A stretch of 8,326 nucleotides of DNA from DATDCV01 sp036524155 (GCA_036524155.1 DATDCV010000275.1:1-8326); one strand, 5' to 3'. Counted from the stretch's first letter, positions 1-6,258 are shown. The notes: generated from the letters alone by a model not told the origin. Program-made: numbers and translations.

Positions 1-152
1 GAGAAACCGGAAAGCACCCAAGCCGCGGCGAGAAGCAGGCTCGCTCCCCGGGGCATCCTAGTCGGGAATAAGTGTCCGAGTCGATCGAAACGTGCGGCTT
101 CCGCGGCTCCGGGACGCCGCACTCGACCCGCGAACTTCGGGCAGGTGTTCAT
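1..152 (-). CDS. Partial membrane or exported protein, N-terminus only
   Basis: An open minus-strand frame starts at ATG 152-150, overlapping the TGA stop of the PDZ gene (151-149) as ATGA, and stays open to base 1, giving 50 residues. The first 32 are basic and hydrophilic. From the second in-frame ATG at 56-54 the protein reads MPRGASLLLAAAWVLSGF, which looks like a signal peptide or first membrane segment. Translational coupling to the lipoprotein gene favours the start at 152, with a weak AGGG about nine bases upstream. The start at 56 would give a cleaner signal peptide but has no well-spaced ribosome binding site. The family cannot be recognised from this fragment. A stop-free run of this length is not rare in GC-rich DNA, so the call rests on the ATGA overlap and the hydrophobic stretch. 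If real, it is the fourth gene of the PadR operon and probably acts at the envelope. Confidence 0.5.
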   Translation of the reverse strand, partial: MNTCPKFAGRVRRPGAAEAARFDRLGHLFPTRMPRGASLLLAAAWVLSGF

Positions 153-877
153 AGCGAATTACCCTGGGGCGCGGGTTCCTGCGCCAGAATGATCTTGCCT
201 TTGGACACTTCAACGATGGCGAGCCAGACCGCCCAGTCCTGCTCCGACGGCTGATACGGCCCAGCGCTGCATTTGCGGGAAAACTCCTGGTCCACCGATG
301 CCAGGTCGATGTGATGTCCCGGGTTTGGCTGGTACCCAAGAACCGCCAGCGAGAAACCGGGGTTAACGGCAAAATTGAAATTATGGAGGATCAGGCCGAG
401 CGCGAAGACTCCCTGTCGCCGGTAGGTTTCCTTGCCTACACAAATTCTCTTCTCTTCGAACTGGCCATTCCGCCAAAGGTTCACCGAAAGCCAGCTTCCC
501 GGCTCGCTTTGCTCGATGTGCCGGCGGAATGTCCGCAGGGTGGTGACCGGCTGGTGATTGATTTCGAGGATGACGTCGCCCTCGCGCAGGCCGGCAGCTT
601 GCGCGGGAGCGTTGGTTCCCAGCCTCATGACGAGCACACCGGCTTTTTGCGCATGGCTGAGCGCGGCGGGAAAGGCGTTGACCGAATCGTGCGGGCTGAA
701 CAGGCGCGGAACGTGCGCGAGCTTGTATTGGCCGCCGACCCACCCCTGCTGAAAGACCGGGTCTTTGGCTTTCGGTTTATTCCCCGCGCACCCGACGCAC
801 AGGGTGCCGGCCAACGCGATGACCAGGATGGCCCCCGGCCGATGAGCCACCGTCAACCTGCTCACCGCTTTCCACAT
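149..877 (-). CDS. PDZ-domain lipoprotein
   Basis: This 242-residue protein has a basic N-terminus, a hydrophobic stretch (residues 16-28) and a cysteine at residue 30 in TLCVGC, so it looks like a lipoprotein. The cysteine at -3 of the lipobox is unusual. Residues about 75-145 form a PDZ domain with GLREGDVILEINHQPV, close to the PDZ repeats of DegP/HtrA proteases. There is no serine protease domain and no GNSGG motif, so it probably binds peptides or partners rather than cutting them. The last 95 or so residues are an unassigned extracytoplasmic region. I chose ATG 877 because AAGGA lies seven bases upstream. ATG 892 adds five residues but has no ribosome binding site. It is the third gene of the PadR operon, and its start lies inside the reading frame of the membrane gene. 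A role in envelope sensing with that membrane protein is inferred. Confidence 0.85.
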   Translation of the reverse strand: MWKAVSRLTVAHRPGAILVIALAGTLCVGCAGNKPKAKDPVFQQGWVGGQYKLAHVPRLFSPHDSVNAFPAALSHAQKAGVLVMRLGTNAPAQAAGLREGDVILEINHQPVTTLRTFRRHIEQSEPGSWLSVNLWRNGQFEEKRICVGKETYRRQGVFALGLILHNFNFAVNPGFSLAVLGYQPNPGHHIDLASVDQEFSRKCSAGPYQPSEQDWAVWLAIVEVSKGKIILAQEPAPQGNSL

Positions 878-1631
878 CTCGATGTCCTTCATATGCGTTT
901 GATGATTTACAATAGTTTTCGTCGTTCGTTGCCTCCCGTTCTGCGGGACCCAAAACCGCCACCCACCGGCTGCGCGCGCGCTGGTGCAGGGCGTAGATTG
1001 CGCTTCCAATTACCAACGGCAGGAGCGCGCAATGCCAGTTGGGAGAAAGGCTGTACCCGATGGTCGTCGAATGCGGAACGACGCTGCAGAAGCCAAAAAG
1101 ACTTTGAATTGAGCACACCACACACGCCGCCAGCGCCCAGCCTATGCCCGCGCTACAGCGACGTGACAGCCAGCAGAACACCAGGGTCACCAACCCCATG
1201 GCAACGTACCAGGAAGTCCTCACCCCCAAGGCAATCGGGTTCCAGCCGTCTCCTTCTCCCGCCAGGACGCTCCATTCATCCGCTGAATAATAGAGCCGCA
1301 GCAGTCCCAGTGCCACGCCCAGGCCAAAGATCGATGCGGCAAATATCCCCACCGGCGGCAGAATACAGAACGTCAGCACACGATGGCGCCCAAACCAGGA
1401 GGATTGCCGAAGCACGGCGGCGAAACGTTCGGCCAGCGCGACCGGTTCCCCCAGCAATCGGGTGGCGCGAGCTTCAGCCTCGGCTTCGGCTAATCCCTCT
1501 TCCAGCGCGGCCTCTTTCAGGTCCTCGTGATGGTCGGCGATCTCCTCCGCATAGCGCCGCAATTCCCGCGGCGGACATCCCAGTTCCGCCAAACGCCGCT
1601 CAAACTGCCCGATGGCGTGCGCCCTATGCAT
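777..1631 (-). CDS. Membrane protein with N-terminal HAAS-like domain (PadR partner)
   Basis: The frame encodes 284 residues. Residues about 8-75 are a charged helical domain with an LGEPVALAERF segment, like the HAAS (DUF1700) or permease-prefix domains commonly encoded beside PadR regulators. Four hydrophobic segments follow, at about 86-112, 141-157, 162-183 and 199-215, so it is an inner-membrane protein. The start ATG overlaps the end of the PadR gene by eight bases and has GGAG seven bases upstream, indicating translational coupling. Such proteins are thought to work with their PadR regulator, but the role here is unknown. The last 40 or so residues look like out-of-frame translation and run about 100 bases into the PDZ lipoprotein gene. 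Another minus frame ends at TAA 909-907, just before that gene, so the true C-terminus may lie there after a frameshift. The N-terminal and membrane parts are secure; the end is doubtful. Confidence 0.8.
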   Translation of the reverse strand: MHRAHAIGQFERRLAELGCPPRELRRYAEEIADHHEDLKEAALEEGLAEAEAEARATRLLGEPVALAERFAAVLRQSSWFGRHRVLTFCILPPVGIFAASIFGLGVALGLLRLYYSADEWSVLAGEGDGWNPIALGVRTSWYVAMGLVTLVFCWLSRRCSAGIGWALAACVVCSIQSLFGFCSVVPHSTTIGYSLSPNWHCALLPLVIGSAIYALHQRARSRWVAVLGPAEREATNDENYCKSSNAYEGHRDVESGEQVDGGSSAGGHPGHRVGRHPVRRVRGE

Positions 1632-1959
1632 GTTGCGACTCCAGGACCAACGCTATGCCGGCGCTCACCCGGTTCCACTCGCCCGATAAATGCTCCAGCC
1701 GCTTTCGGCCTCTCGGCGTCAGGCGGTAGTAATGCCGGACGCGCCCTTCGACCTCTTTGCGCCGAACCGCCACCAGTTTTTCCCGCTCCAGGTAATGCAG
1801 GTAAGGATAAATGCAGCCCTCGCCGAACGAGAGCGCCTGCATGGTTTCGGCCTGGATGGCTTTGACGATCTCGTAGCCGTACATTTCCCGACGCGAAACC
1901 AGTTTGAGCACGAGCAATTCGGGCACGCCGTTCAGAAAGCTGGGATTGGTTTTGGTCAT
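1624..1959 (-). CDS. PadR-family transcriptional regulator
   Basis: This 111-residue protein has the compact winged-helix layout of short PadR regulators. ELLVLKLVSRREMYGYEIVKAI (split here as residues 14-35) holds the family's leucine-rich first helix and the G-Y-E-I motif. EGCIYPYLHYLEREKLV (47-63) is the recognition-helix region, HYYRLTPRGRKRL (76-88) is the wing, and a short C-terminal helix would serve dimerisation. PadR proteins are usually repressors released by small molecules or envelope stress, and often repress their own operon. It is the first gene of a minus-strand operon and overlaps the HAAS membrane gene by eight bases. AAGG lies six bases before the ATG. A strong promoter with two pseudo-palindromes lies just upstream, so autoregulation is likely. 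The ligand cannot be inferred. Confidence 0.92.
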   Translation of the reverse strand: MTKTNPSFLNGVPELLVLKLVSRREMYGYEIVKAIQAETMQALSFGEGCIYPYLHYLEREKLVAVRRKEVEGRVRHYYRLTPRGRKRLEHLSGEWNRVSAGIALVLESQHA

Positions 1960-1967
1960 CGCGCGCC

Positions 1968-1996
1968 TTGATACCTCATAGTTTGATGTTTGTCAA
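1968..1996 (-). promoter_or_regulatory. Promoter of the PadR operon
   Basis: On the minus strand TTGACA (1996-1991) is a perfect -35 hexamer. A 17-base spacer leads to TATCAA (1973-1968), which matches four of six -10 positions. Only eight bases separate the -10 element from the PadR ATG, so the transcript would have almost no leader. Either translation is near-leaderless, or the true -10 lies slightly upstream and AAGG at 1969-1966 acts as the ribosome binding site. The element was found by eye and rests on the consensus -35 and ideal spacing. Confidence 0.6.
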
Positions 1997-2012
1997 CCTC
2001 AAACTGTGAGGT
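1973..2012. promoter_or_regulatory. Dyad operator at the PadR promoter
   Basis: Two 14-base arms, 1973-1986 and 1999-2012, are inverted copies with 13 of 14 positions paired and a 12-base spacer. The promoter's -35 hexamer sits in that spacer. Seen another way, there are two 15-bp pseudo-palindromes offset by 23 bp: CCTCAAACTGTGAGG (1997-2011, perfect five-base arms) and CCTCATAGTTTGATG (1974-1988, one mismatch). One lies upstream of the -35 and the other between the -35 and -10, which is the geometry expected for repression by a dimeric regulator. PadR is the obvious candidate because it is the first gene read from this promoter; its binding here is an inference. Confidence 0.65.
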
Positions 2013-2335
2013 GTGCGTCGAAAACCTCCAGGCTCCGGAACGCTCCATCCAACGGCCCCGCCGCGGCCCCACCACCCGCCGCGCTATGGACGGTGCTGCG
2101 TTGACCGCTCCCCACACCTCAAGAAAGGTCTGGCGCGGGTTCCGATGGATAATCCAGCGAAGAAAATGCAAGTTGTTTCGCGGAAGACTGAAATCGTAAT
2201 CAATTTATTATCAGGTCTTTACGCCTCACATTCCGGCTATCTATGGTGGACACGTGCTGGCTCGATTTTTGCTGTTTCCGTTTTGTCGTGATCGTGTCGC
2301 GCCGCTTGATGAAAGCGCGACCAAGAAAGGCAACT
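2013..2335. other. Divergent intergenic region without a supported gene
   Basis: This stretch lies between the divergent PadR operon and the secreted Ig-like gene. The part next to PadR (about 2035-2110) is very GC-rich, with two GGCCCC copies. The part after about 2190 is AT-richer and contains TATTAT at 2206-2211, a possible -10 element for the plus-strand gene, but I see no well-spaced -35. Small frames cross the region on both strands. None has a convincing ribosome binding site or recognisable domain, so no gene is called. Confidence 0.5.
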
Positions 2336-2974
2336 ATGCGAAATCGGGGGTATTCGATTTTGACTGGACTGGGTTTAGTGCTGGCGACCGGCGGCACAAG
2401 CTTTGCGGAATCTGAGCTGGTCTCCATCTTTATCGAGCCGGAATGGCCGACTACGGCCAACCCGGGCAACGTGGTCACATACACCGTAACGGCAGTTTCC
2501 AGAGTGGGCCAGGGCTTGCTTGAAGTTGCGCTCACCTGCGGCGGGTTGCCGGAGGGAACGACTGTTTCTTTCTCCCCCAACGTTCTTAGATTCACCGGCC
2601 GCGTCCCCGTCTCCCTGACTTCCACCCTGACGATCACCAGCCCGACAGTAATGCCGATTGATTCCTATCCTTTCACCGTCACGGGCACGGCTCAGCGGCA
2701 AACCGTTGTGTATACCAACCAGACCGTGGCGCCGTTCTCCGGACCTCCAGTGCTGGTGATAGATTCACTGGCGGACGGCAGCTTTATGATCCGCGGCCGA
2801 GGCGTTCCGGGAGAAACCTTCCAGATTGAGACCACTCCAGACCTGGCAAATTCTCCCTGGGCACCGATTGGCACGACCACTGCCGACGGGAACGGAAGGT
2901 TCGTGTTTCTCCCAGCCCAGCCAAATGATACGCCCGCGCGGTTCTACCGCGCCGTCCGGATACCGCAGAATTAG
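2336..2974 (+). CDS. Secreted Ig-like domain protein
   Basis: This 212-residue protein starts at ATG 2336, with AAGAAAGG five bases upstream. The frame extends back to 2243 but those starts lack such a site and would bury the signal peptide. Residues 1-24 are a classic signal peptide ending in TSFA, with likely cleavage before ESE. Residues about 38-120 are a beta-sandwich of the bacterial Ig-like type, shown by GLPEGTTVSFSP and a TLTIT...YPFTVTGTA strand pattern. Residues about 138-207 form a second beta-rich module (FQIETTPDLANSPWAPIGT ... ARFYRAV) that resembles the C-terminal module of many verrucomicrobial secreted proteins. It probably works outside the cytoplasm in binding or adhesion; no catalytic motif is visible. 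It stands alone, 362 bases before the permease gene and divergent from the PadR operon. Confidence 0.82.
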   Translation: MRNRGYSILTGLGLVLATGGTSFAESELVSIFIEPEWPTTANPGNVVTYTVTAVSRVGQGLLEVALTCGGLPEGTTVSFSPNVLRFTGRVPVSLTSTLTITSPTVMPIDSYPFTVTGTAQRQTVVYTNQTVAPFSGPPVLVIDSLADGSFMIRGRGVPGETFQIETTPDLANSPWAPIGTTTADGNGRFVFLPAQPNDTPARFYRAVRIPQN

Positions 2975-3018
2975 CCCGAACAATTCAGACCTTGCACGGG
3001 ATGGCGACGGACCGGAGC

Positions 3019-3035
3019 GCCGACATGTTGTCGGC
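3019..3035. repeat. Hairpin after the Ig-like protein gene
   Basis: GCCGACA (3019-3025) and TGTCGGC (3029-3035) are perfect seven-base inverted arms around a TGT loop, 45 bases after the stop of the secreted protein. No T-run follows, so it is not a standard intrinsic terminator. It may still slow RNA decay or belong to the adjoining intergenic repeat. Confidence 0.55.
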
Positions 3036-3040
3036 TTACG

Positions 3041-3072
3041 CCATCCCCACCCCGCACAGGTGAAGGTCGCGG
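3041..3072 (-). repeat. Intergenic repeat, copy A
   Basis: Read on the minus strand, this block carries CCGCGACCTTCACC followed, after five bases, by GGGGTGGGGATGG. The same two strings in the same order, the first with two changes and a slightly longer gap, occur on the plus strand at 6224-6258. Both copies are in intergenic DNA. With only two copies in view its family is unknown. Confidence 0.45.
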
Positions 3073-3168
3073 CGGGATCCGGCTGATATTTCCCCGCTTG
3101 CCTTCCCCGCCGCTGCATGCCGGCGCGCCGCGACGCTAACCCACCCCCCCACAATTGGCAGCGTCGGG

Positions 3169-3200
3169 GCCGGGGACCCAGCTCCGAGCTGGCGGCCGGC
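3169..3200. repeat. Two-part intergenic hairpin
   Basis: CCAGCTC (3178-3184) and GAGCTGG (3186-3192) pair perfectly around a single base. GCCGG (3169-3173) and CCGGC (3196-3200) add an outer stem after a small internal loop of four and three bases. The 12 pairs are nearly all G-C. There is no T-run on either strand, so a terminator is not supported. The role is unknown. Confidence 0.5.
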
Positions 3201-3336
3201 ACACTTCTGGATAATTAACCAGGCGGCGCACGCCAGGAACAGCAGGGCGCAAAGACCCATATACAGTGGTTGCCGGTCCGAACCCAGGGCCGATTCACCC
3301 GTTGACTCCGCTTTGTCCGGCGGTTAAGTCTCCGAT

Positions 3337-5190
3337 ATGAACTGCCTGCCGATTGCGGGCCGGGAGTTGAGCGTCGCCGCGCGGAAACGCAGCACAAACT
3401 GGCTGCGAGTCGCGGCTGCCGTAACGGCGCTGGTCATCGGGAGCAGCTTCTTCCTCGTTAGCACGTTGCAGAGGACCAGCGCGGCCCAAATCGGAAGCAC
3501 ACTGTTTCAGGTCTTAAACTGGATGTGCCTGGCGGCCGGCCTGTCCGTAGGCCTGTTTTTCACTTCGGATTGCTTGAGCGAGGAAAAGCGGGAGGGGACG
3601 CTGGGCTTGCTGTTCCTGACCGAGCTGCGCGGGTATGACGTGGTGCTGGGCAAGCTGCTGGCCACTTCGTTGCGAGGTTTTTACGGGCTGCTGGCACTCC
3701 TGCCGATACTCGCGATCACGCAGTTGATGGGCGGCGTCACCGGCGCGCAGTACTGGAAAAGCTCTCTCGCCCTGGTCAACGGACTATTCATTTCGCTGGC
3801 GGCGGGCATGCTGGTTTCAGCGCTCAGCCGGGATTCCCAGAAGGCGCTGACCGCGACTCTGCTCCTGCTGTTGCTGCTGTCGCTCGGCGGGGTAGGCGCC
3901 GACGCAATCATTGCCGCGGCCAGGAAGCGCGGCTTCCAGCCAGTGTGGAGCCTGTCAAGCCCGGGATATGTCTTGGCAGCGGCCAGCGCCTGGGGCCGCT
4001 CTGCCTATTGGACCGCGCTGATCATAACGCAACTCTTGGGCTGGGCCATGTTCGGGTTGGCGTGCGGGCTGGTTCCGTACGCCTGGCAGGAACGGAAAAG
4101 GCGCGGGGCAACCAGCACCGGGAGCTGGACCTACGCCTGGAAGTATGGCGGCATCCGGCGGCGCCAGCGCCTGCGGCGGAGCCTGCTGGAACAGCACCCG
4201 ATCGCCTGGCTGGGCTGCCGGGAGCGTTGGCAATCCCAGGCTCTTTGGGTCTTTCTTGTCCTGACCTCAACCGGTTTCTTCCTCGCGCTGCTGTGGAAGG
4301 TTCCGAGAGAGGCTTGGATTATTTGGAACTATATAGGCGGGCTCTTCACTTTGGTGCTGTACCTTTGGGCGGCCTCGCAGGCTGGCCGAACGTTGGTGGA
4401 AGCGAGGAGGAGCGGATTGCTCGAGCTGCTTCTCGTAACACCCTTGAGCGAAAGCCGGATTGTCGGTGGGCAATGGCGCGCGTTTCTGCGGATGTTCGGT
4501 TTGCCGGTCCTGCTGCTGTTGGGCGTGCACGTGGCCGGCGCTACGCTGTCACAGCTTTCCTTTCAGCGGCTCGCCGCCCAGGCCGGCACGGTTGCAGCCC
4601 CGGCGATCACAAACCAGGCCGCCATTTTGACGAATCAGGCAACTCCTACCTCAAGCGTCAGCGTTAGGTTCACCTTCGGCGCGGGGACAAATGCCATGCC
4701 GTCGGCAACCGGCGTGCTGCCAATGGGCAGCCGGGCACAGCAAACGGGGATGGCGGTTGGAGCGGCACTCGCCGCGGCGTTGGGCACCGCCGCCAATTTG
4801 CTGGCCCTCTTTTGGTTCGGTATGTGGATGGGTCTGACCTCGAAAACGACGAACCAGTCGACGCTAAAGACCATTCTTTTCGTTCAAGTCATCCCCTGGT
4901 TTGTAACCGCTTTTGCATCGGCTACAATTATCGGACTTGTGATGGCCCGGGGTTTTGTTCGTGGCGGGAACCAAACCATGGCGTGGTTGGGCTGGTGGCC
5001 GCTTTTGAGCGCGGCCATCGCAGCCAGCCTGGCTGTCGCGAAGGACGTTGGTTTCATCATTTGGTCGCGAAACCGGTTGCGCAACTCCTTTCGCAACCAG
5101 GCAGCGCGAAGCCTCGGCCTGCCACGGTTTGCCCGACCACCCCCTGCGCCTCAGCCAATGGCAGCGCCCGCGGCGGTATCCGGAGGATAG
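3337..5190 (+). CDS. Fused double ABC-2 type transporter permease
   Basis: This 617-residue protein is a polytopic inner-membrane permease of the ABC-2 type, the membrane part of an export system powered by a separate ATPase. It contains two related halves. The first (about 1-250) has SEEKREGTLGLLFLTELRG at 81-99, and the second (about 285-585) has VEARRSGLLELLLVTPL at 354-370. Each motif follows a hydrophobic pair and is followed by a conserved basic/aromatic stretch and more membrane segments, so the gene probably arose by duplication and fusion. An Ala/Thr/Asn-rich loop of about 60 residues (410-470) occurs only in the second half. The C-terminus is Pro/Ala-rich. I kept ATG 3337 although no good ribosome binding site precedes it. 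No ATP-binding subunit is encoded in the window. The substrate is unknown. The LamG gene follows 76 bases downstream on the same strand. Confidence 0.88.
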   Translation: MNCLPIAGRELSVAARKRSTNWLRVAAAVTALVIGSSFFLVSTLQRTSAAQIGSTLFQVLNWMCLAAGLSVGLFFTSDCLSEEKREGTLGLLFLTELRGYDVVLGKLLATSLRGFYGLLALLPILAITQLMGGVTGAQYWKSSLALVNGLFISLAAGMLVSALSRDSQKALTATLLLLLLLSLGGVGADAIIAAARKRGFQPVWSLSSPGYVLAAASAWGRSAYWTALIITQLLGWAMFGLACGLVPYAWQERKRRGATSTGSWTYAWKYGGIRRRQRLRRSLLEQHPIAWLGCRERWQSQALWVFLVLTSTGFFLALLWKVPREAWIIWNYIGGLFTLVLYLWAASQAGRTLVEARRSGLLELLLVTPLSESRIVGGQWRAFLRMFGLPVLLLLGVHVAGATLSQLSFQRLAAQAGTVAAPAITNQAAILTNQATPTSSVSVRFTFGAGTNAMPSATGVLPMGSRAQQTGMAVGAALAAALGTAANLLALFWFGMWMGLTSKTTNQSTLKTILFVQVIPWFVTAFASATIIGLVMARGFVRGGNQTMAWLGWWPLLSAAIAASLAVAKDVGFIIWSRNRLRNSFRNQAARSLGLPRFARPPPAPQPMAAPAAVSGG

Positions 5191-5266
5191 GGTATCACAG
5201 GGCCGTTTTCGCTGCCTCCGCTTCAACCCGTTTGATTTCTGCAGGACGCAAAGGCAAAGTGTGCCC

Positions 5267-6145
5267 ATGCCGGGCAGAGAGAATCCCTCGCAGGCCGGAG
5301 CCCCAACGGGGGCAGCCCGTCGCCGCATTACAATTGCAGCGCTCCTGGCGTCAGTGGTCTTTGGCCTCGTGCTCGTGATCACCTGTCTGCCGTGGGGCAA
5401 GACCATACCCCCGACTCTCCAGGCGGAGTGGCGCCAGGAAGATAATGGCTGCTGCACGATTGCGGCGGGACATGACCGGATCTTTAGATTCGATGGCCAC
5501 AGCAACCGGGTCCTTGTGGCCGACTCGCCCGCATTTCATTTTGGCACGAACCAGGACTTCTCGGTCACCGCCTGGATCAAAGCCTGGCCAGTGTCCTCCA
5601 AACGGGCTGTGCAGCTCAGAAGCTGGCTCGTGGCGCATCCGAGGGCCTGGAAGTTCACGCCTCGGCCTATCGCGGCATGGATCAACAATCACTGGGCCGA
5701 CAACGACTACGGCGTGACGCCCATTGTGGATAAACACCAAACCCCCTCCTCGATCCAGGCCGTCGGCTTTCAAATGTATTTAGACCACGGCCAACTGGCG
5801 TGCCAGCTTTCCGCGGCGCCAATGCGACAGTTCGCTTTTCAAAACTTCGTTTCCCCCGGGCCAAATTTGCAGGATCGATCCTGGCACCATGTCGCCATGA
5901 CCGCCGAACGAAACTCAGCCACCGGCGGCAAGTTGTATGTGGACGGCCGGCAAGCGCTCGTCTTCGACCCGAGAAAACAAACCGGCGACTTGTCTAACTC
6001 GGAGCCGCTTAGAATTGGCAACCACGCTAACCCAACCCTCAGGTGTGTCTATAAGGGCCTCATCGGGAACGTTGGCCTTTACCGGCGCGCGCTTTCGGCC
6101 GAAGAAATCGCCGCGATCTCCCGCGCAGGACGCCCCGTGCGATGA
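5267..6145 (+). CDS. Membrane-anchored LamG (concanavalin-like) domain protein
   Basis: This 292-residue protein has a short basic cytoplasmic tail, one membrane segment at about 21-42, and a LamG-like jellyroll from about 75 to 285. The fold is shown by FRFDGHSNRVLVADSP near the start, FSVTAWIKAWP (98-108), WHHVAMTAE (206-214), GGKLYVDGRQ (220-229) and a final GLIGNVGLYRRALSAEEI segment, all hallmarks of the Laminin_G_3 family. Such domains bind sugars or proteins outside the membrane. About 45 residues (109-152) between two expected strands look like an insertion. An earlier start at 5048 would overlap the permease gene with unrelated sequence, so it is rejected. GTG 5261, six bases after AAAGG, is a good alternative start and adds two residues. 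It lies 76 bases after the permease and may be co-transcribed with it. Its ligand is unknown. Confidence 0.83.
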   Translation: MPGRENPSQAGAPTGAARRRITIAALLASVVFGLVLVITCLPWGKTIPPTLQAEWRQEDNGCCTIAAGHDRIFRFDGHSNRVLVADSPAFHFGTNQDFSVTAWIKAWPVSSKRAVQLRSWLVAHPRAWKFTPRPIAAWINNHWADNDYGVTPIVDKHQTPSSIQAVGFQMYLDHGQLACQLSAAPMRQFAFQNFVSPGPNLQDRSWHHVAMTAERNSATGGKLYVDGRQALVFDPRKQTGDLSNSEPLRIGNHANPTLRCVYKGLIGNVGLYRRALSAEEIAAISRAGRPVR

Positions 6146-6157
6146 GTTGTTAGACTG

Positions 6158-6176
6158 ACCGGGGCCGTACCGGTTT
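6158..6176 (+). terminator. Possible weak terminator after the LamG gene
   Basis: ACCGG (6158-6162) and CCGGT (6170-6174) can form a five-base stem with a seven-base loop, followed by only two further T before A. It lies 12 bases after the LamG stop codon. The stem and T-run are too short for a confident terminator call. Confidence 0.3.
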
Positions 6177-6223
6177 AGGTGTGAGGCTCGGCCATCGTCC
6201 ATTCATTGCCGTCCCAGGAACAA

Positions 6224-6258
6224 CCGCAACCTTCGCCGGGTTTGGGGGGTGGGGATGG
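6224..6258 (+). repeat. Intergenic repeat, copy B
   Basis: CCGCAACCTTCGCC (6224-6237) is followed by GGGGTGGGGATGG (6246-6258). The second string is identical, and the first 12 of 14 identical, to the minus-strand strings of copy A at 3072-3041. The copies are inverted relative to each other and both lie between genes. Confidence 0.45.

Larger units (their letters stand above)
2975..3336. other. Structured intergenic region
   Basis: No gene is supported between the secreted protein and the permease. The region holds a hairpin at 3019-3035, a longer two-part hairpin at 3169-3200, one copy of a diverged repeat at 3041-3072 and a run of seven C at 3144-3150. On the minus strand a frame stays open from the TAA at 3326-3324 down to 3036 and encodes one strongly hydrophobic segment near 3260-3204, but it has no ribosome binding site and no recognisable family. 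I see no clear promoter for the permease gene. Confidence 0.5.

Noticed and set aside
58..372. Minus-strand frame of 104 residues
   Set aside because: It overlaps the PDZ lipoprotein gene in another frame and is Arg/Ser-rich with no domain. The competing frame starting at 152 has the ATGA coupling.
893..1009. Upstream extension of the PDZ lipoprotein to 1009
   Set aside because: It would bury the signal peptide behind 44 residues and lies inside the membrane gene. AAGGA before ATG 877 fixes the start.
311..1729. Long plus-strand frame of 472 residues
   Set aside because: It is antisense to the PadR, HAAS and PDZ genes, is Arg/Pro/Ser-rich without a recognisable domain, and is typical of a shadow frame in GC-rich DNA.
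2243..2335. Upstream extension of the secreted Ig-like protein
   Set aside because: It would place 31 residues before a clear signal peptide, while ATG 2336 has a well-spaced AAGAAAGG.
3019..3035. Intrinsic terminator after the Ig-like gene
   Set aside because: The stem is perfect but no T-run follows on either strand, so it is listed only as a hairpin.
2765..3202. Minus-strand frame of 145 residues crossing the end of the Ig-like gene
   Set aside because: It is Arg/Pro-rich, overlaps a well-supported gene antisense, and has no ribosome binding site or family resemblance.
5048..5266. Upstream extension of the LamG protein
   Set aside because: It overlaps the permease C-terminus out of frame, its sequence looks non-coding, and the basic tail plus membrane segment start naturally at 5261 or 5267.
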